Part shown: piece by piece, positions 11,649 to 20,100 of the stretch
How positions within the stretch are numbered: position 1 is the first letter of the stretch
Layout of the letters: the number at the start of each line of letters is the position of its first letter
Origin: a virus
DNA length: 25,645 nucleotides
IMG/VR virus record: IMGVR_UViG_3300017788_000153
Location: 1 to 25,645 of that record
Strand: one strand, 5' to 3'
The notes under the pieces: generated by a model
Told to the model about the DNA's origin: nothing
The model's input: only the letters and a program-made list of their open reading frames with translations
The model's database searches: none
Translations under genes and position numbers: made by a program

Positions 11649-11702
11649 GACCTCATCAGCGCCGGAGATACCGGCGGACACCCCTCGCGGGGTGTTTCGG
11701 CC
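11649..11702 (-). ncRNA. type II hammerhead ribozyme, copy 1
   Basis: Minus strand 11702 to 11649: GGCC (stem II 3' strand); GAA core; stem III ACACCCC/GGGGTGT with GCGA loop; C17 at 11677; stem I CGCCGG/CCGGCG with TATCT loop; core CTGATGA; GGTC (stem II 5' strand, one G-U). Every invariant hammerhead nucleotide is present. Cleavage is expected between 11677 and 11676. Its first base is the last base of the upstream TAG stop. The upstream RNA product would end in a GNRA-capped hairpin, and the downstream one would begin with stem I. Confidence 0.9.
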
Positions 11703-11890
11703 TAGTTGATTCCTACCGATTCGTAGATTTTTTTACGATTTTTAGCGGACTCATATTCGGCAACGATTGAATCTAATTGCTCGCGGGTGAGTTCAATTCG
11801 TAGGTTATCGTTGAAATAAACCCAATTTATATTGCTAGATACGAGAATGACGCGGGAGGCGTTCGGCTCGTCGCTTATTGTTATGTGCAT
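11702..11890 (-). CDS. hypothetical protein (62 aa), first gene of leftward operon
   Basis: ATG 11890 follows GAAAGGGTAACTA. The protein begins MHITISDEPNASRVILVSSN, then has a strand (WVYFNDNLRIELT) and a helix (REQLDSIVAEYESAKNRKKI). It is the promoter-proximal leftward gene. Its stop codon is fused to the first base of a hammerhead ribozyme. No family is recognised. Confidence 0.65.
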   Translation of the reverse strand: MHITISDEPNASRVILVSSNINWVYFNDNLRIELTREQLDSIVAEYESAKNRKKIYESVGIN

Positions 11891-11918
11891 TAGTTACCCT
11901 TTCGTAGTTGGTTATTAA

Positions 11919-11999
11919 GTTATAGGAGGAGACTACACCCGATAGGGGATAGGTGTATCGGTCAAAATGGTCAGATATTTTCGTGTCGATTTATCGACA
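11919..11999 (-). promoter_or_regulatory. candidate leftward promoter region with palindromic operator
   Basis: A perfect 7-bp dyad TGTCGAT-TT-ATCGACA lies at 11984-11999. Downstream (leftward) are TTGACC (11965-11960) and a possible -10 TATAAC (11924-11919), but their spacing is not standard, so the exact promoter is unsure. The dyad shares its TGTCGA half-site with TGTCGACA in the rightward terminase promoter at 12605-12612. Confidence 0.4.
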
Positions 12000-12035
12000 A
12001 TTTCAGGGCGCTATTCGTACAGATGTTCGAGGGGA

Positions 12036-12175
12036 TAAGTTACCGGAAGAGGGAGGCGAGTAACTTACTGACGGGTAACCTACTAGCCAGTAACTTATTG
12101 AATAGCCGGAGGGTTAGCCCGCCCCTTCCCGCCCAATAACCTACGCTACCGTAACTTACGCTACCGTAACTTAGG
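12036..12175 (+). repeat. iteron-like array of GTAACYTA repeats, 15-bp period
   Basis: Six direct copies of (G/A)TAAC(C/T)TA start at 12060, 12075, 12090, 12136, 12151 and 12166. These are two groups of three with exactly 15-bp spacing. An inverted copy, TAAGTTAC, lies at 12036-12043. The last group also repeats the full unit GTAACTTACGCTACC almost exactly. Such arrays are usual at replication origins or as multi-site operators; which applies is unknown. Confidence 0.75.
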
Positions 12176-12176
12176 C

Positions 12177-12590
12177 GCTCGCCCGCCCCCCCCCTCCCCC
12201 TCGCGCCTTAGGCAGGGAAACCGACCCGGGGTTGCTAAATGTGCGGGACGGGGGGGCGCAACCCCCCAACAAAAAATCTCCACTAAAGTCAAATGCCTAT
12301 ATGTCCGTATTTGTCCTAGTATATTATGTGAGTTACACCACATTGACAAACTTTTTTTCCCAAAAACAGAAAATAGGGTATTTTTCCCGCCTTATATATA
12401 GTAGGGGGATAAAATCCCCGGAGCACTCTGCGTAGGGGATTTTCCCGCTACCGTTGGCTCCTCCGGTACAACCTCCGGAGCCACTAGGCGGAGGGGGTTG
12501 CCACCCCCCACACATCTCCTCCCTCCGGATAAATGGGGGTGAGGTCTGTCTTTTTTCAAAGACCACTTCACTTCCTCTCTGGATAAAAAA
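12177..12590. other. non-coding, hairpin-rich G/C-run region upstream of terminase
   Basis: There is no convincing gene. A run of nine C (12186-12194) precedes G-run hairpin GGGGGG/CCCCCC (12251-12267, loop CGCAA). Further features are hairpin GGGGAT-AAA-ATCCCC (12405-12419), near-repeats TAGGGTATTTTTCCCGC (12374-12390) and TAGGGGATTTTCCCGC (12433-12448), hairpin GGCTCC/GGAGCC (12456-12482) and hairpin GGGGGT-TGCC-ACCCCC (12493-12508). Its place next to the terminase would suit a packaging or replication site. The overlapping leftward ORFs here have biased, gene-unlike composition. Confidence 0.55.
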
Positions 12591-12592
12591 TG

Positions 12593-12622
12593 TTGACAGG
12601 CAAATGTCGACAAATCTATATA
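12593..12622 (+). promoter_or_regulatory. promoter of the structural operon with operator in spacer
   Basis: A consensus -35 TTGACA (12593-12598), an 18-bp spacer and -10 TATATA (12617-12622). The spacer contains the perfect palindrome TGTCGACA (12605-12612), an obvious repressor/activator site. Transcription would begin near 12629-12631, leaving only about 8-10 nt before the terminase ATG, just enough for its GGAG. Confidence 0.8.
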
Positions 12623-12638
12623 TAGACTTTGGAGCCTA

Positions 12639-14495
12639 ATGGCTGAGAATACAGCCGAGATAGCAAAACGGGTCATTCTCTCCTGCGTAGCAGAAGGAAT
12701 GACGATTGAGCAAGCCTGCAAGTCTGCAGGCAAGTCCATTAAGTCCTACGAGTACTACCGTCGCACCGACAAGGTATTCGCAGACAAGATTGACCGCACC
12801 CGGCTCGGATTACGCGAGAAGACTTTTGCCTCCACTGATGTCACCGAGATTGACTTCTTTGAGTTCCGGCAGCGGTTCCTGCACAGCAGGACCTTTGACC
12901 ACCAGAAGAATCTGGTCGATGTCATAGAAGGCCGTGAACCGGGCTGGTTACACCCCAATATGAAATATGAGCCAGGCCAGGCCAACCGTATTCTGCTAAA
13001 CATTCCACCCAACCACGCCAAGTCGATGACGATAACGGTGGATTATGTGACATACAAGTTATCTCAAGACCCCAATTTCCGGGTACTGATTGTCTCGCAG
13101 ACACAGCGCCTGGCGGGAGACTTCCTCTACGCGATTAAGCAGCGTCTGACTCACCCAAACTATGAAGACTTGCAGAACGCTTACGCGGCAGGGGTTGGCT
13201 TTAATAGCAAGACCGCATCGTGGCAGGCCACTCGCGTCACTTTTGGTGATGAACTCCGGGATTCTTCGGAGAAAGACCCCAATCTTGAGGCCGTCGGTAT
13301 CGGTGGTCAGATTTACGGTAAGCGTGCGGATATGATTATCATTGATGACGCCGTAACTCTGGCTAATGCCAATGACTTCGAGCGGCAAATCAAGTGGCTC
13401 AACCAGGATGTGCGCTCCCGTCTCAATCCTACCGGCAAGTTAATTATTATCGGTACCCGGGTAGCCCCAGTAGATTTATATAAAGAACTACGCAACAGCG
13501 ACCGATACCCTGGCGGTATCGTCCCTTGGACGTATTTGGCTATGCCAGCACTTCTAGAGACGGCAGACCGTCCCGAAGGGTGGACCACACTCTGGCCCTG
13601 GTCAGACCAAGCCTTTGATGGACAGCCAGAAGAAGAGAAGAACGAAGAGGGCTTGTACCCTCGCTGGTCGGGTAAGTACTTATACAACGAACGCCAGCAG
13701 ATGGATACCTCGACCTGGGCTTTGGTCTATCAACAGCAAGATGTTTCTGACGATGCCATCTTTGACCCGGTATGTGTACGGGGCTCTATTGACGGTATGC
13801 GTAAAGCCGGTCGATTAACTCCCGGCCATCCGCAACATCCAGCCAATCTCAATGGTTTCATTACTGTCTGTGGCCTAGACCCGGCAATGGTCGGTGATAC
13901 TGCTGTGGTCTGTTATGCCATCGATACTGCAACTCATAAGCGCTTCATTGTCGATGCTCATAAGGTCACCCGCCCCACACCAGCAATGATTCGCCAACTG
14001 ATATTCGACTGGACCAGTCTCTATCAGCCAAGTGAGTGGGTAGTGGAGAAAAATGCCTTTCAAGCCTTCCTCACTCAAGATGAAGGTATTCGACACCATC
14101 TGGCTAATCGCGGTGTCATTCTACGAGAACACCACACCGGCGCCAACAAGTGGGACTCAGGCTTCGGCGTTGCGAGTATGTCGACACTGTTTGGAACAAA
14201 ACAGCAAGACAACAAGCACCACCGAGATAACTTAATACATCTGCCTTCTGACCAAACAGAGAACATCAAGTCTCTGATTGAGCAACTGATTACCTGGTCT
14301 CCCACCACTAAAGGTAAGACCGATATGGTGATGGCTCTTTGGTTCTGTGAGATTCGCGCACGCGAGATTCTCAACCGAGGTCAGTACCAAGCCCACCATC
14401 TAAAGAATCCATTCCTTACCCGCCACGAGCGGAGCAAGCGAATGGTCGTCAACATTGACCAGTTGCTTGAGGAACAACAACGGGTCTTTATCTAA
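12639..14495 (+). CDS. terminase large subunit with N-terminal HTH-like domain
   Basis: This is the ATP-driven DNA packaging motor and nuclease. Of its 618 residues, 1-60 are a helix-turn-helix-like segment (EQACKSAGKSIKSYEYYRR) resembling small terminase DNA-binding domains. The ATPase follows: Walker A PPNHAKSM (123-130), Walker B DMIIIDD (231-237) and the coupling motif IIIGTR (269-274). The C-terminal RNase-H-like nuclease begins at GLDPAMVGDTAVV (D414) and includes KTDMVMALWF near the end. The start has GGAG 4 nt upstream. No separate small terminase gene lies before it, so the N-terminal segment may do that job. It is the first gene of the structural operon. Confidence 0.92.
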   Translation: MAENTAEIAKRVILSCVAEGMTIEQACKSAGKSIKSYEYYRRTDKVFADKIDRTRLGLREKTFASTDVTEIDFFEFRQRFLHSRTFDHQKNLVDVIEGREPGWLHPNMKYEPGQANRILLNIPPNHAKSMTITVDYVTYKLSQDPNFRVLIVSQTQRLAGDFLYAIKQRLTHPNYEDLQNAYAAGVGFNSKTASWQATRVTFGDELRDSSEKDPNLEAVGIGGQIYGKRADMIIIDDAVTLANANDFERQIKWLNQDVRSRLNPTGKLIIIGTRVAPVDLYKELRNSDRYPGGIVPWTYLAMPALLETADRPEGWTTLWPWSDQAFDGQPEEEKNEEGLYPRWSGKYLYNERQQMDTSTWALVYQQQDVSDDAIFDPVCVRGSIDGMRKAGRLTPGHPQHPANLNGFITVCGLDPAMVGDTAVVCYAIDTATHKRFIVDAHKVTRPTPAMIRQLIFDWTSLYQPSEWVVEKNAFQAFLTQDEGIRHHLANRGVILREHHTGANKWDSGFGVASMSTLFGTKQQDNKHHRDNLIHLPSDQTENIKSLIEQLITWSPTTKGKTDMVMALWFCEIRAREILNRGQYQAHHLKNPFLTRHERSKRMVVNIDQLLEEQQRVFI

Positions 14496-14504
14496 GGAGA
14501 GAAT

Positions 14505-14624
14505 ATGCCAGAAGTAAACGGTAAGAAGTTTCCATACACCGCAGCGGGAATGAAAGCCGCCAAGAAGGCCGCTAAGAAATCCGGCAAGAAAATGGCTATG
14601 AAAAAAATGGGCAAAAAGAAGTAA
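14505..14624 (+). CDS. 39-aa lysine-rich small protein
   Basis: ATG 14505 follows AAGGAGAG by 5 nt. It encodes MPEVNGKKFPYTAAGMKAAK followed by KAAKKSGKKMAMKKMGKKK. Very basic peptides with the FPYT-x2-G-x4-K pattern sit beside portal or terminase genes in many phages. A DNA-binding or virion role is possible, but none is established. It lies in the short gap between terminase and portal. Confidence 0.7.
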   Translation: MPEVNGKKFPYTAAGMKAAKKAAKKSGKKMAMKKMGKKK

Positions 14625-14633
14625 GGAATCAAA

Positions 14634-16367
14634 TTGTTAACAGTCAAAGAGATAGCGGCTAAGGTATCGCGTCTACAGACGCGCTATGCCGCACGTGACC
14701 AACGGATGCGCGATGTGCTCTCCGTGCGTCAGGGTGATATTGGCAAGGTATATCCAACGATGTTCTCTGAGGATTACCCCAAGCCATTAGTCGCTAACTT
14801 TATTGACGTTGCTGCCCGGGACTTGGCTGAGGCTATGGCGCCACTGCCAACCTTCAACTGCTCAGCAACCAATATGGTATCTGACGCAGCACGCAAGGCT
14901 GCTGATACCCGCACCCGTATTGCTAACTACTATGCCACCTCATCTGACTTACAAATCCAGATGTACACCGGCGCAGACTGGTTCAATACTTACGGTATGT
15001 TGCCAGCAATCGTAGAAATTGATTACGAGACCAACAGCCCACGTGTACGCTTGCTCAATCCTTTTGGTTCTTACCCAGAGATTGACCGCTTTGGTCGTTG
15101 TATCTCAATGACTCAAGTGATTACTACTGATGCAGAATCTCTTGCCTCACAGTATCCAGAGTTCTATGACATCATCGTTGGTAAAACTCAGTACACATCT
15201 GGCTCACCATATATCGATATGGTCCGTTACCACGACAAGTACCAAGATGTTCTCTTCTTGCCTAATCGCAACAACCTCGTTCTCTCCAAGACCGAAAACC
15301 CTATCGGTCAATGTATGGCACGTGTGGCTACCCGCTACTCGATTGACAACGAAGCACGCGGTCAGTTTGATGATGTGTTGGCAGTACAACTTGCCCGTGC
15401 TCGTTTTGCTATCTTGCAGATTCAGGCAGCAGAGAAGTCCATCCAGGCACCGATTGCTATTCCACAAGATGTACAAGAGTTGGCTCTCGGTCCAGATTCC
15501 ATCTTGCGTTCTGCTAACCCACAGGCTATCCGCCGTGTACCACTAGAACTTCCGAACAACGTCTTCGCTGAGTCCAGCGTTCTTGAGCGTGAACTCCGCG
15601 TAGGTGCTCGTTACCCAGAGGTTCGCTCCGGTAACATCGACGCATCTGTGGTTACTGGACGAGGAGTCCAGGCCCTTCAGGCAGGATTTGATACGCAGAT
15701 TAAATCTGCTCAAGCACAGTTTGCACGCCTCTTCACCGAACTTCTTGGCATCTGCTTTGAGGCAGATGAGAAGATATTTGGGGCAATGCAAAAGACTATT
15801 CGTGGCGTCGATGACGGCACACCGTACATCCTCAAGTATGTACCTTCACGCGACATCAAGGGCGATTACGCAATCGATGTTCGCTACGGCATTATGTCTG
15901 GTATGGACCCCAACCGTGCAGTCATTGCGCTACTACAAATGCGTAGCGACAAGATGATTTCCCGCGACTATGCTCGTCGGGAACTTCCTATCGACATCAA
16001 CGTTACCCAAGAGGAGCAACGCATTGACATCGAGGAAATGCGCGATTCACTACGAGTCGCAGTGGCACAATATGCCCAAGCAATCCCTTCACTGGCGGCG
16101 CAAGGTCAAGACCCATCTGAGGTTATCAATCGTATCGCATCTGTGATTCAAGGCCGCCAGAAGGGTCAACAATTAGAGACTATCGTGGAGAAGGCATTTG
16201 CTCCTGCTCCACAACCAGCACAGCCAATGGCTCCAGAAGTTTCAGCAGCGGGTGCGGCCCCCACAACTGCCTCGCAGGTTCCTCCCGCTCAAGAAGGTGC
16301 GGCCCCCGCTGCTGAACAACGTCCCGATATAGCACAGTTACTAGCCGCCATAGGCGGAGCAGCGTAG
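14634..16367 (+). CDS. portal protein
   Basis: TTG 14634 follows AAGGAATCAAA. The 577-residue protein sits directly after the terminase, as portals do. It shows portal-like features: an N-terminal helical region (YAARDQRMRDVLSVRQGDIG), PLVANFIDVAARDLAEAMAP, a beta-rich wing with IVEIDYETNSPRVRLLNPFG, and a helical stem/crown. The C-terminus (residues 525-577) is an Ala/Pro/Gln-rich flexible tail. It forms the dodecameric ring through which DNA enters the head. The identity comes from order and pattern, not a search, but is quite secure. Confidence 0.85.
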   Translation: MLTVKEIAAKVSRLQTRYAARDQRMRDVLSVRQGDIGKVYPTMFSEDYPKPLVANFIDVAARDLAEAMAPLPTFNCSATNMVSDAARKAADTRTRIANYYATSSDLQIQMYTGADWFNTYGMLPAIVEIDYETNSPRVRLLNPFGSYPEIDRFGRCISMTQVITTDAESLASQYPEFYDIIVGKTQYTSGSPYIDMVRYHDKYQDVLFLPNRNNLVLSKTENPIGQCMARVATRYSIDNEARGQFDDVLAVQLARARFAILQIQAAEKSIQAPIAIPQDVQELALGPDSILRSANPQAIRRVPLELPNNVFAESSVLERELRVGARYPEVRSGNIDASVVTGRGVQALQAGFDTQIKSAQAQFARLFTELLGICFEADEKIFGAMQKTIRGVDDGTPYILKYVPSRDIKGDYAIDVRYGIMSGMDPNRAVIALLQMRSDKMISRDYARRELPIDINVTQEEQRIDIEEMRDSLRVAVAQYAQAIPSLAAQGQDPSEVINRIASVIQGRQKGQQLETIVEKAFAPAPQPAQPMAPEVSAAGAAPTTASQVPPAQEGAAPAAEQRPDIAQLLAAIGGAA

Positions 16368-16378
16368 GAGGTGTAAAG

Positions 16379-16510
16379 ATGAATAAAGGTGGACGCGCAA
16401 AGGCAATGGTTTCTCCAGTTGTCGAAGGACCAAAGAACGCCCCGATGCCAAAAGGCGGAGAGGTCAGGTTTGGTTATACACCGGCAGGCCGTAAAGGCAA
16501 GAAGGCTTAA
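16379..16510 (+). CDS. 43-aa basic small protein
   Basis: ATG 16379 has a strong AGGAGGTG upstream. It encodes MNKGGRAKAMVSPVVEGPKN, then PMPKGGEVRFGYTPAGRKGK and a final KA. It is Gly/Lys-rich, likely disordered, and lies between portal and a membrane gene. Its role is unknown. It is similar in style to the Lys-rich gene after the terminase. Confidence 0.65.
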   Translation: MNKGGRAKAMVSPVVEGPKNAPMPKGGEVRFGYTPAGRKGKKA

Positions 16511-16549
16511 ATGAATCTTGAACTAGAGCGTACTGGGAGGTATGTATGA
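16511..16549 (+). CDS. possible 12-aa leader peptide
   Basis: ATG 16511 directly follows the previous TAA. It encodes MNLELERTGRYV and its TGA overlaps the next ATG (ATGA). It contains the GGGAGG used by the next gene. It may only couple translation. Confidence 0.25.
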   Translation: MNLELERTGRYV

Positions 16550-16737
16550 GTCACCCAGTACGCCCTGTTCACGTAGCACTAACAGTAGTAATCTTTTTCT
16601 ATAACTCAATAATGTCCCTTGCAGTTTTCTTCAAGGAGATTGCTTATCTTTTGACATCACACGCAAATTACCAATACGACTTGAATATGCGTATTGAAGA
16701 ACTACACGAAGATTTAGAAAAACTCCAGGAGGAATAA
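16546..16737 (+). CDS. small membrane protein with coiled-coil tail (63 aa)
   Basis: ATG 16546 follows GGGAGGTATGT. There is one long hydrophobic segment (VALTVVIFFYNSIMSLAVFF, 10-29), then a helical, acidic C-terminal coil (MRIEELHEDLEKLQEE). It lies inside the virion operon; a scaffold-to-membrane or minor virion role cannot be told apart. It is coupled to the next gene by TAATG. Confidence 0.65.
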   Translation: MSHPVRPVHVALTVVIFFYNSIMSLAVFFKEIAYLLTSHANYQYDLNMRIEELHEDLEKLQEE

Positions 16738-17132
16738 TGACAGCCGAGCCAATGAATCCTCGCGCTGGTGTTTCTGGTCCCGGAAAGTTCTCTAAGCGAA
16801 CAGACTCCTTGCCATCTAAGGCATATGGAGAAGGCGTAGAGACACAAGCCATCTCATCTGGCGCAGCCAAGGCAAAGACCCGAGGTATTGCAGACAATGT
16901 AGGTGGACGCCCAAAGCAACTTTCGGATATTGTGCCATTTAGCGCACCAACTCAACGACCAGATGAACCCATCACAGCAGGTATTGATATGGGTCCTGGA
17001 CCTGGCTCAAGCATTATGGGAGCACAAGGTACTCCAGTAAAACTTTCTGACACCATTGCTAAGATGATTCCATACGACCCTACCGGTGATACAGCAGCAC
17101 TTTATGAGCAACTTGCTGCAAGGGGCCTATAG
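16737..17132 (+). CDS. hypothetical virion-operon protein (131 aa)
   Basis: The start overlaps the previous stop (TAATG). The protein is largely disordered in character: GVSGPGKFSKRTDSLPSKAY near the N-terminus, GGRPKQLSDIVPFSAPTQRP in the middle, and a short ordered-looking end (ALYEQLAARGL). A GPGKFSKRTD-YGEG pattern occurs in actinophage proteins between portal and capsid, as I recall. Its function is unknown. The stop overlaps the following GTG. Confidence 0.65.
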   Translation: MTAEPMNPRAGVSGPGKFSKRTDSLPSKAYGEGVETQAISSGAAKAKTRGIADNVGGRPKQLSDIVPFSAPTQRPDEPITAGIDMGPGPGSSIMGAQGTPVKLSDTIAKMIPYDPTGDTAALYEQLAARGL

Positions 17133-20100
17133 TGGTTTCACGTCTTCAGGCAGCAGCAATGGCAGCCGGGTTATCAGACGATGACAAGGTAGCGGTTGCA
17201 GCGGTAGATAAAGCATTTCAAACCCACAGGAAGTTGCGCGACCTTCCTGCCGAGGTTGCTCAGGCTGAGTTTGCAAAACTTCCTGCCAATCAACAGCAGT
17301 CTCTTATTGCTATGTTCGGAGAAGAAGACGAGGCTATTGAACCTAAGAAAAGTTTTATTGGTACTGCTAAACATTACGCAGTTCAAAGTGTCCTTTTCCC
17401 GTTCAAGGTAGTAGGCGAACTTTCGGACTTAACGACGCGGGGTTATAGAACCTATCAACTGACAAAAGAAAAACCAATACTTCAAAAGTTTGATATTGTC
17501 GACACCTGGAAAGAGGCGGGCGACACTGGTGAAAAGGTCTTCAATCAAGAGCGTATAAAGAACGCCAGAAAAGAATACGGCGATGAGGCTATCGGAATAG
17601 CAATACAAGTAGATGCCGGAACATCGCTGGCTAAATTGGTCCAAGACGGAATCCTTACGCCAGAACAACAAAAAATTGCTGCACGCATTGGCAATGATGC
17701 CGAAGAAGCCAAAAAGTTTCAGAATACTATTGATGCCGTAAAAGCAGCCAAGTATTCACCTGGACGTCAGGTAGCCAACGCTATTCTTCCCGGACAATTA
17801 GAAGGTTCTGGTCTATTCTATCGTCCAATCTCTGGCACGGTAGATGCAGCCTGGCGCGTATTTGCAGACCCCACTCTTGCTTTGGGAAAGGCTGCTAAAG
17901 CCATTAAAGCAATGCGCTACTCCATCGATATTATGGTGGGTGGCGGTAATAAGATGAAGTGGTGGCAAGTAGGACCACTAAATCCACGTGGTGTAGATGA
18001 GGTCTTTGCTGAACCTAAAGTACAAAACTTTTGGAATGTTTACGGAAAAGAATTAGATAACCTCCGTGTGGCACAAAGGGCTGGAAATACCAAAGCAGCA
18101 GTTGCTGCTCGGGACCGCTTAAGAACGATTGCTCCAGAGTTTGGGCCATCTGTTATCGACGAGTTCAACAAAATTTCTGTTCCTATCAAAGATGCAGACA
18201 CTGCTAAGGCTTACTTCTCTAATGCTGCACAAGTGGTAGAGGTCCTCAAAGGCCAACCAGGACGTATCCGCCCGCTAGTTCCACGCCTAGACGCTTCTCG
18301 CAAAGCAAGAATTGCCACCCTAACTACGGCCAACAAAGTATTCAACATTGATAAAGTCGGCTCCAAACTGGTCCAAGCATTATATTTTGGCACAGTTACT
18401 AACGATGGAATCGTAGAAAAACTTACCCAAGAAGCCGGACAGAAACAAATTGTTAAAGCGCTTGGAGAAGCGAAAGCAAAAGGTATTGCCAAATACTCTA
18501 CCGCTCAAATCCAATCCCGTATGGATAGATTCAAGCAAAGATTTTCATATGTTCCATTTTTTCCAGAAGATGAATTTGATGTATTAGCAAAAGACTCCTC
18601 CGAAAAGATATATCGTTTGGCGCGTCTTACTATGCCACAGTATTATGCAAAAACGATTCGCGAGGCTTTTGATGCCGCAGGTGAAGGAACTCGTAAAGAA
18701 ATTTTCTACGGTCTCTGGAAGACTATGGCAGATTTTAGAGGTTTGTCTTTATCCACTAAGGGAAAAGATGTAATTGACCTTGTTACCCATAAAGGTAGTA
18801 GAAACTATGCCTCTAATAGTATTAGAACCCTGCCTAATGGACAAAAGGAAATCTTCAATCCATCGGCAGTTGGACCAGACGGAGAGTCTATGGCTCTTAT
18901 CCCGTCTCAACTCACCTCTATCGTAAGCGCTCCAAGTATCAAAGACCTCGACCGATACGCTGCACGTGATGGTCTAATCAAAAAATCTGCAAATATAGCC
19001 AATACTGAATGGGCTGAAAGAATCACCTCATATTGGGTTTTTGGAACTCTTGCTGGCCCGCGTTACTATCTTCGTAACGGCATCGAAGACCTGATGGTCC
19101 ACCTTGCCATTGGCAGCAGCCCCTGGGGACTTACCAAGGGTCGATTAAATTCAACCAAACTTCGCACCGTAGCCAAATATGATACAACCGGTGGTCGTAT
19201 ATCACGTGTGGCAGCAGACCCACTGGGTGTAATCAATCGTGTCGTTCGCAAAAGTGATAGAGCCTATTATGCTCAAAAAATAAAAGACGCTGGCTCTAAC
19301 GTAACCAAGGTGCGAGAAGTTCTCGCTGAGGCTGTAACGTCATCTAAACTTGGTGCGATAGGTATAAAGTTTACTGGTAAGGATGCAGAAATTCTTGCCG
19401 AGCAAATTCGCTATGGCGATTTAGATAACGCTTTAGCAGACGTGGTGCAAGCCGGAAAGAACGCTTTTACCGGAACAGATTTTGCTTCACGCTCTATGAG
19501 AGACCAGAAGCGATATGGCAGAGTATCAGCCCTAAAGATTGATATACCCAAAAATATGCGACGTGTTCGCGGTCGTGGATATACCAATGTTGGACCATTA
19601 CAAGATACCGCATCCACATACGCCTGGATGATGCAGATTAACTTCTGGGCTAATGATGAATTGGGAAGTTTGGCAGTAGCAAATCTCAAGGAAAAAAATG
19701 TTGCTATAAAGAAAATCAAAGAATGGTTGATAGAAAACCCAGACCAAAAGAGTAGATTTCGTCTCTATACTCCAGGCTATGGCGAGACTATTGATACCCA
19801 CGCAGAGCGTGTATATCAAGGAGCCAAGTCTTTATTCGTCAAGCGTGATGGTGATACCATCAACGAAGACCTGCTTAGTAAAGTGCGAGCAAAGGACCCA
19901 CTTACTGGAGAGTATAAAGTCGAGGGTTCTATTGGCATTGATGATTTACCAAAGTTGCCGGATGATGCTCCCGAGTCAATCACCGGTCCAGTACTCATTC
20001 CGGTTTCTGATTCTAATAACTATGCCGTCTCCTTTATGACAAAAGGATATGACTGGATGGGCGAGGCTAATGCCCGATTCTCCAGAGAACCAATGGTCTT

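Noticed and set aside
12036-12175. CRISPR array
   Set aside because: Repeats are only 8-10 bp with 15-bp period and no unique spacers of normal length.
12333-12739. Leftward ORFs over the terminase leader
   Set aside because: Composition follows G/C runs and hairpins, there is no RBS, and they cross the promoter and terminase start.
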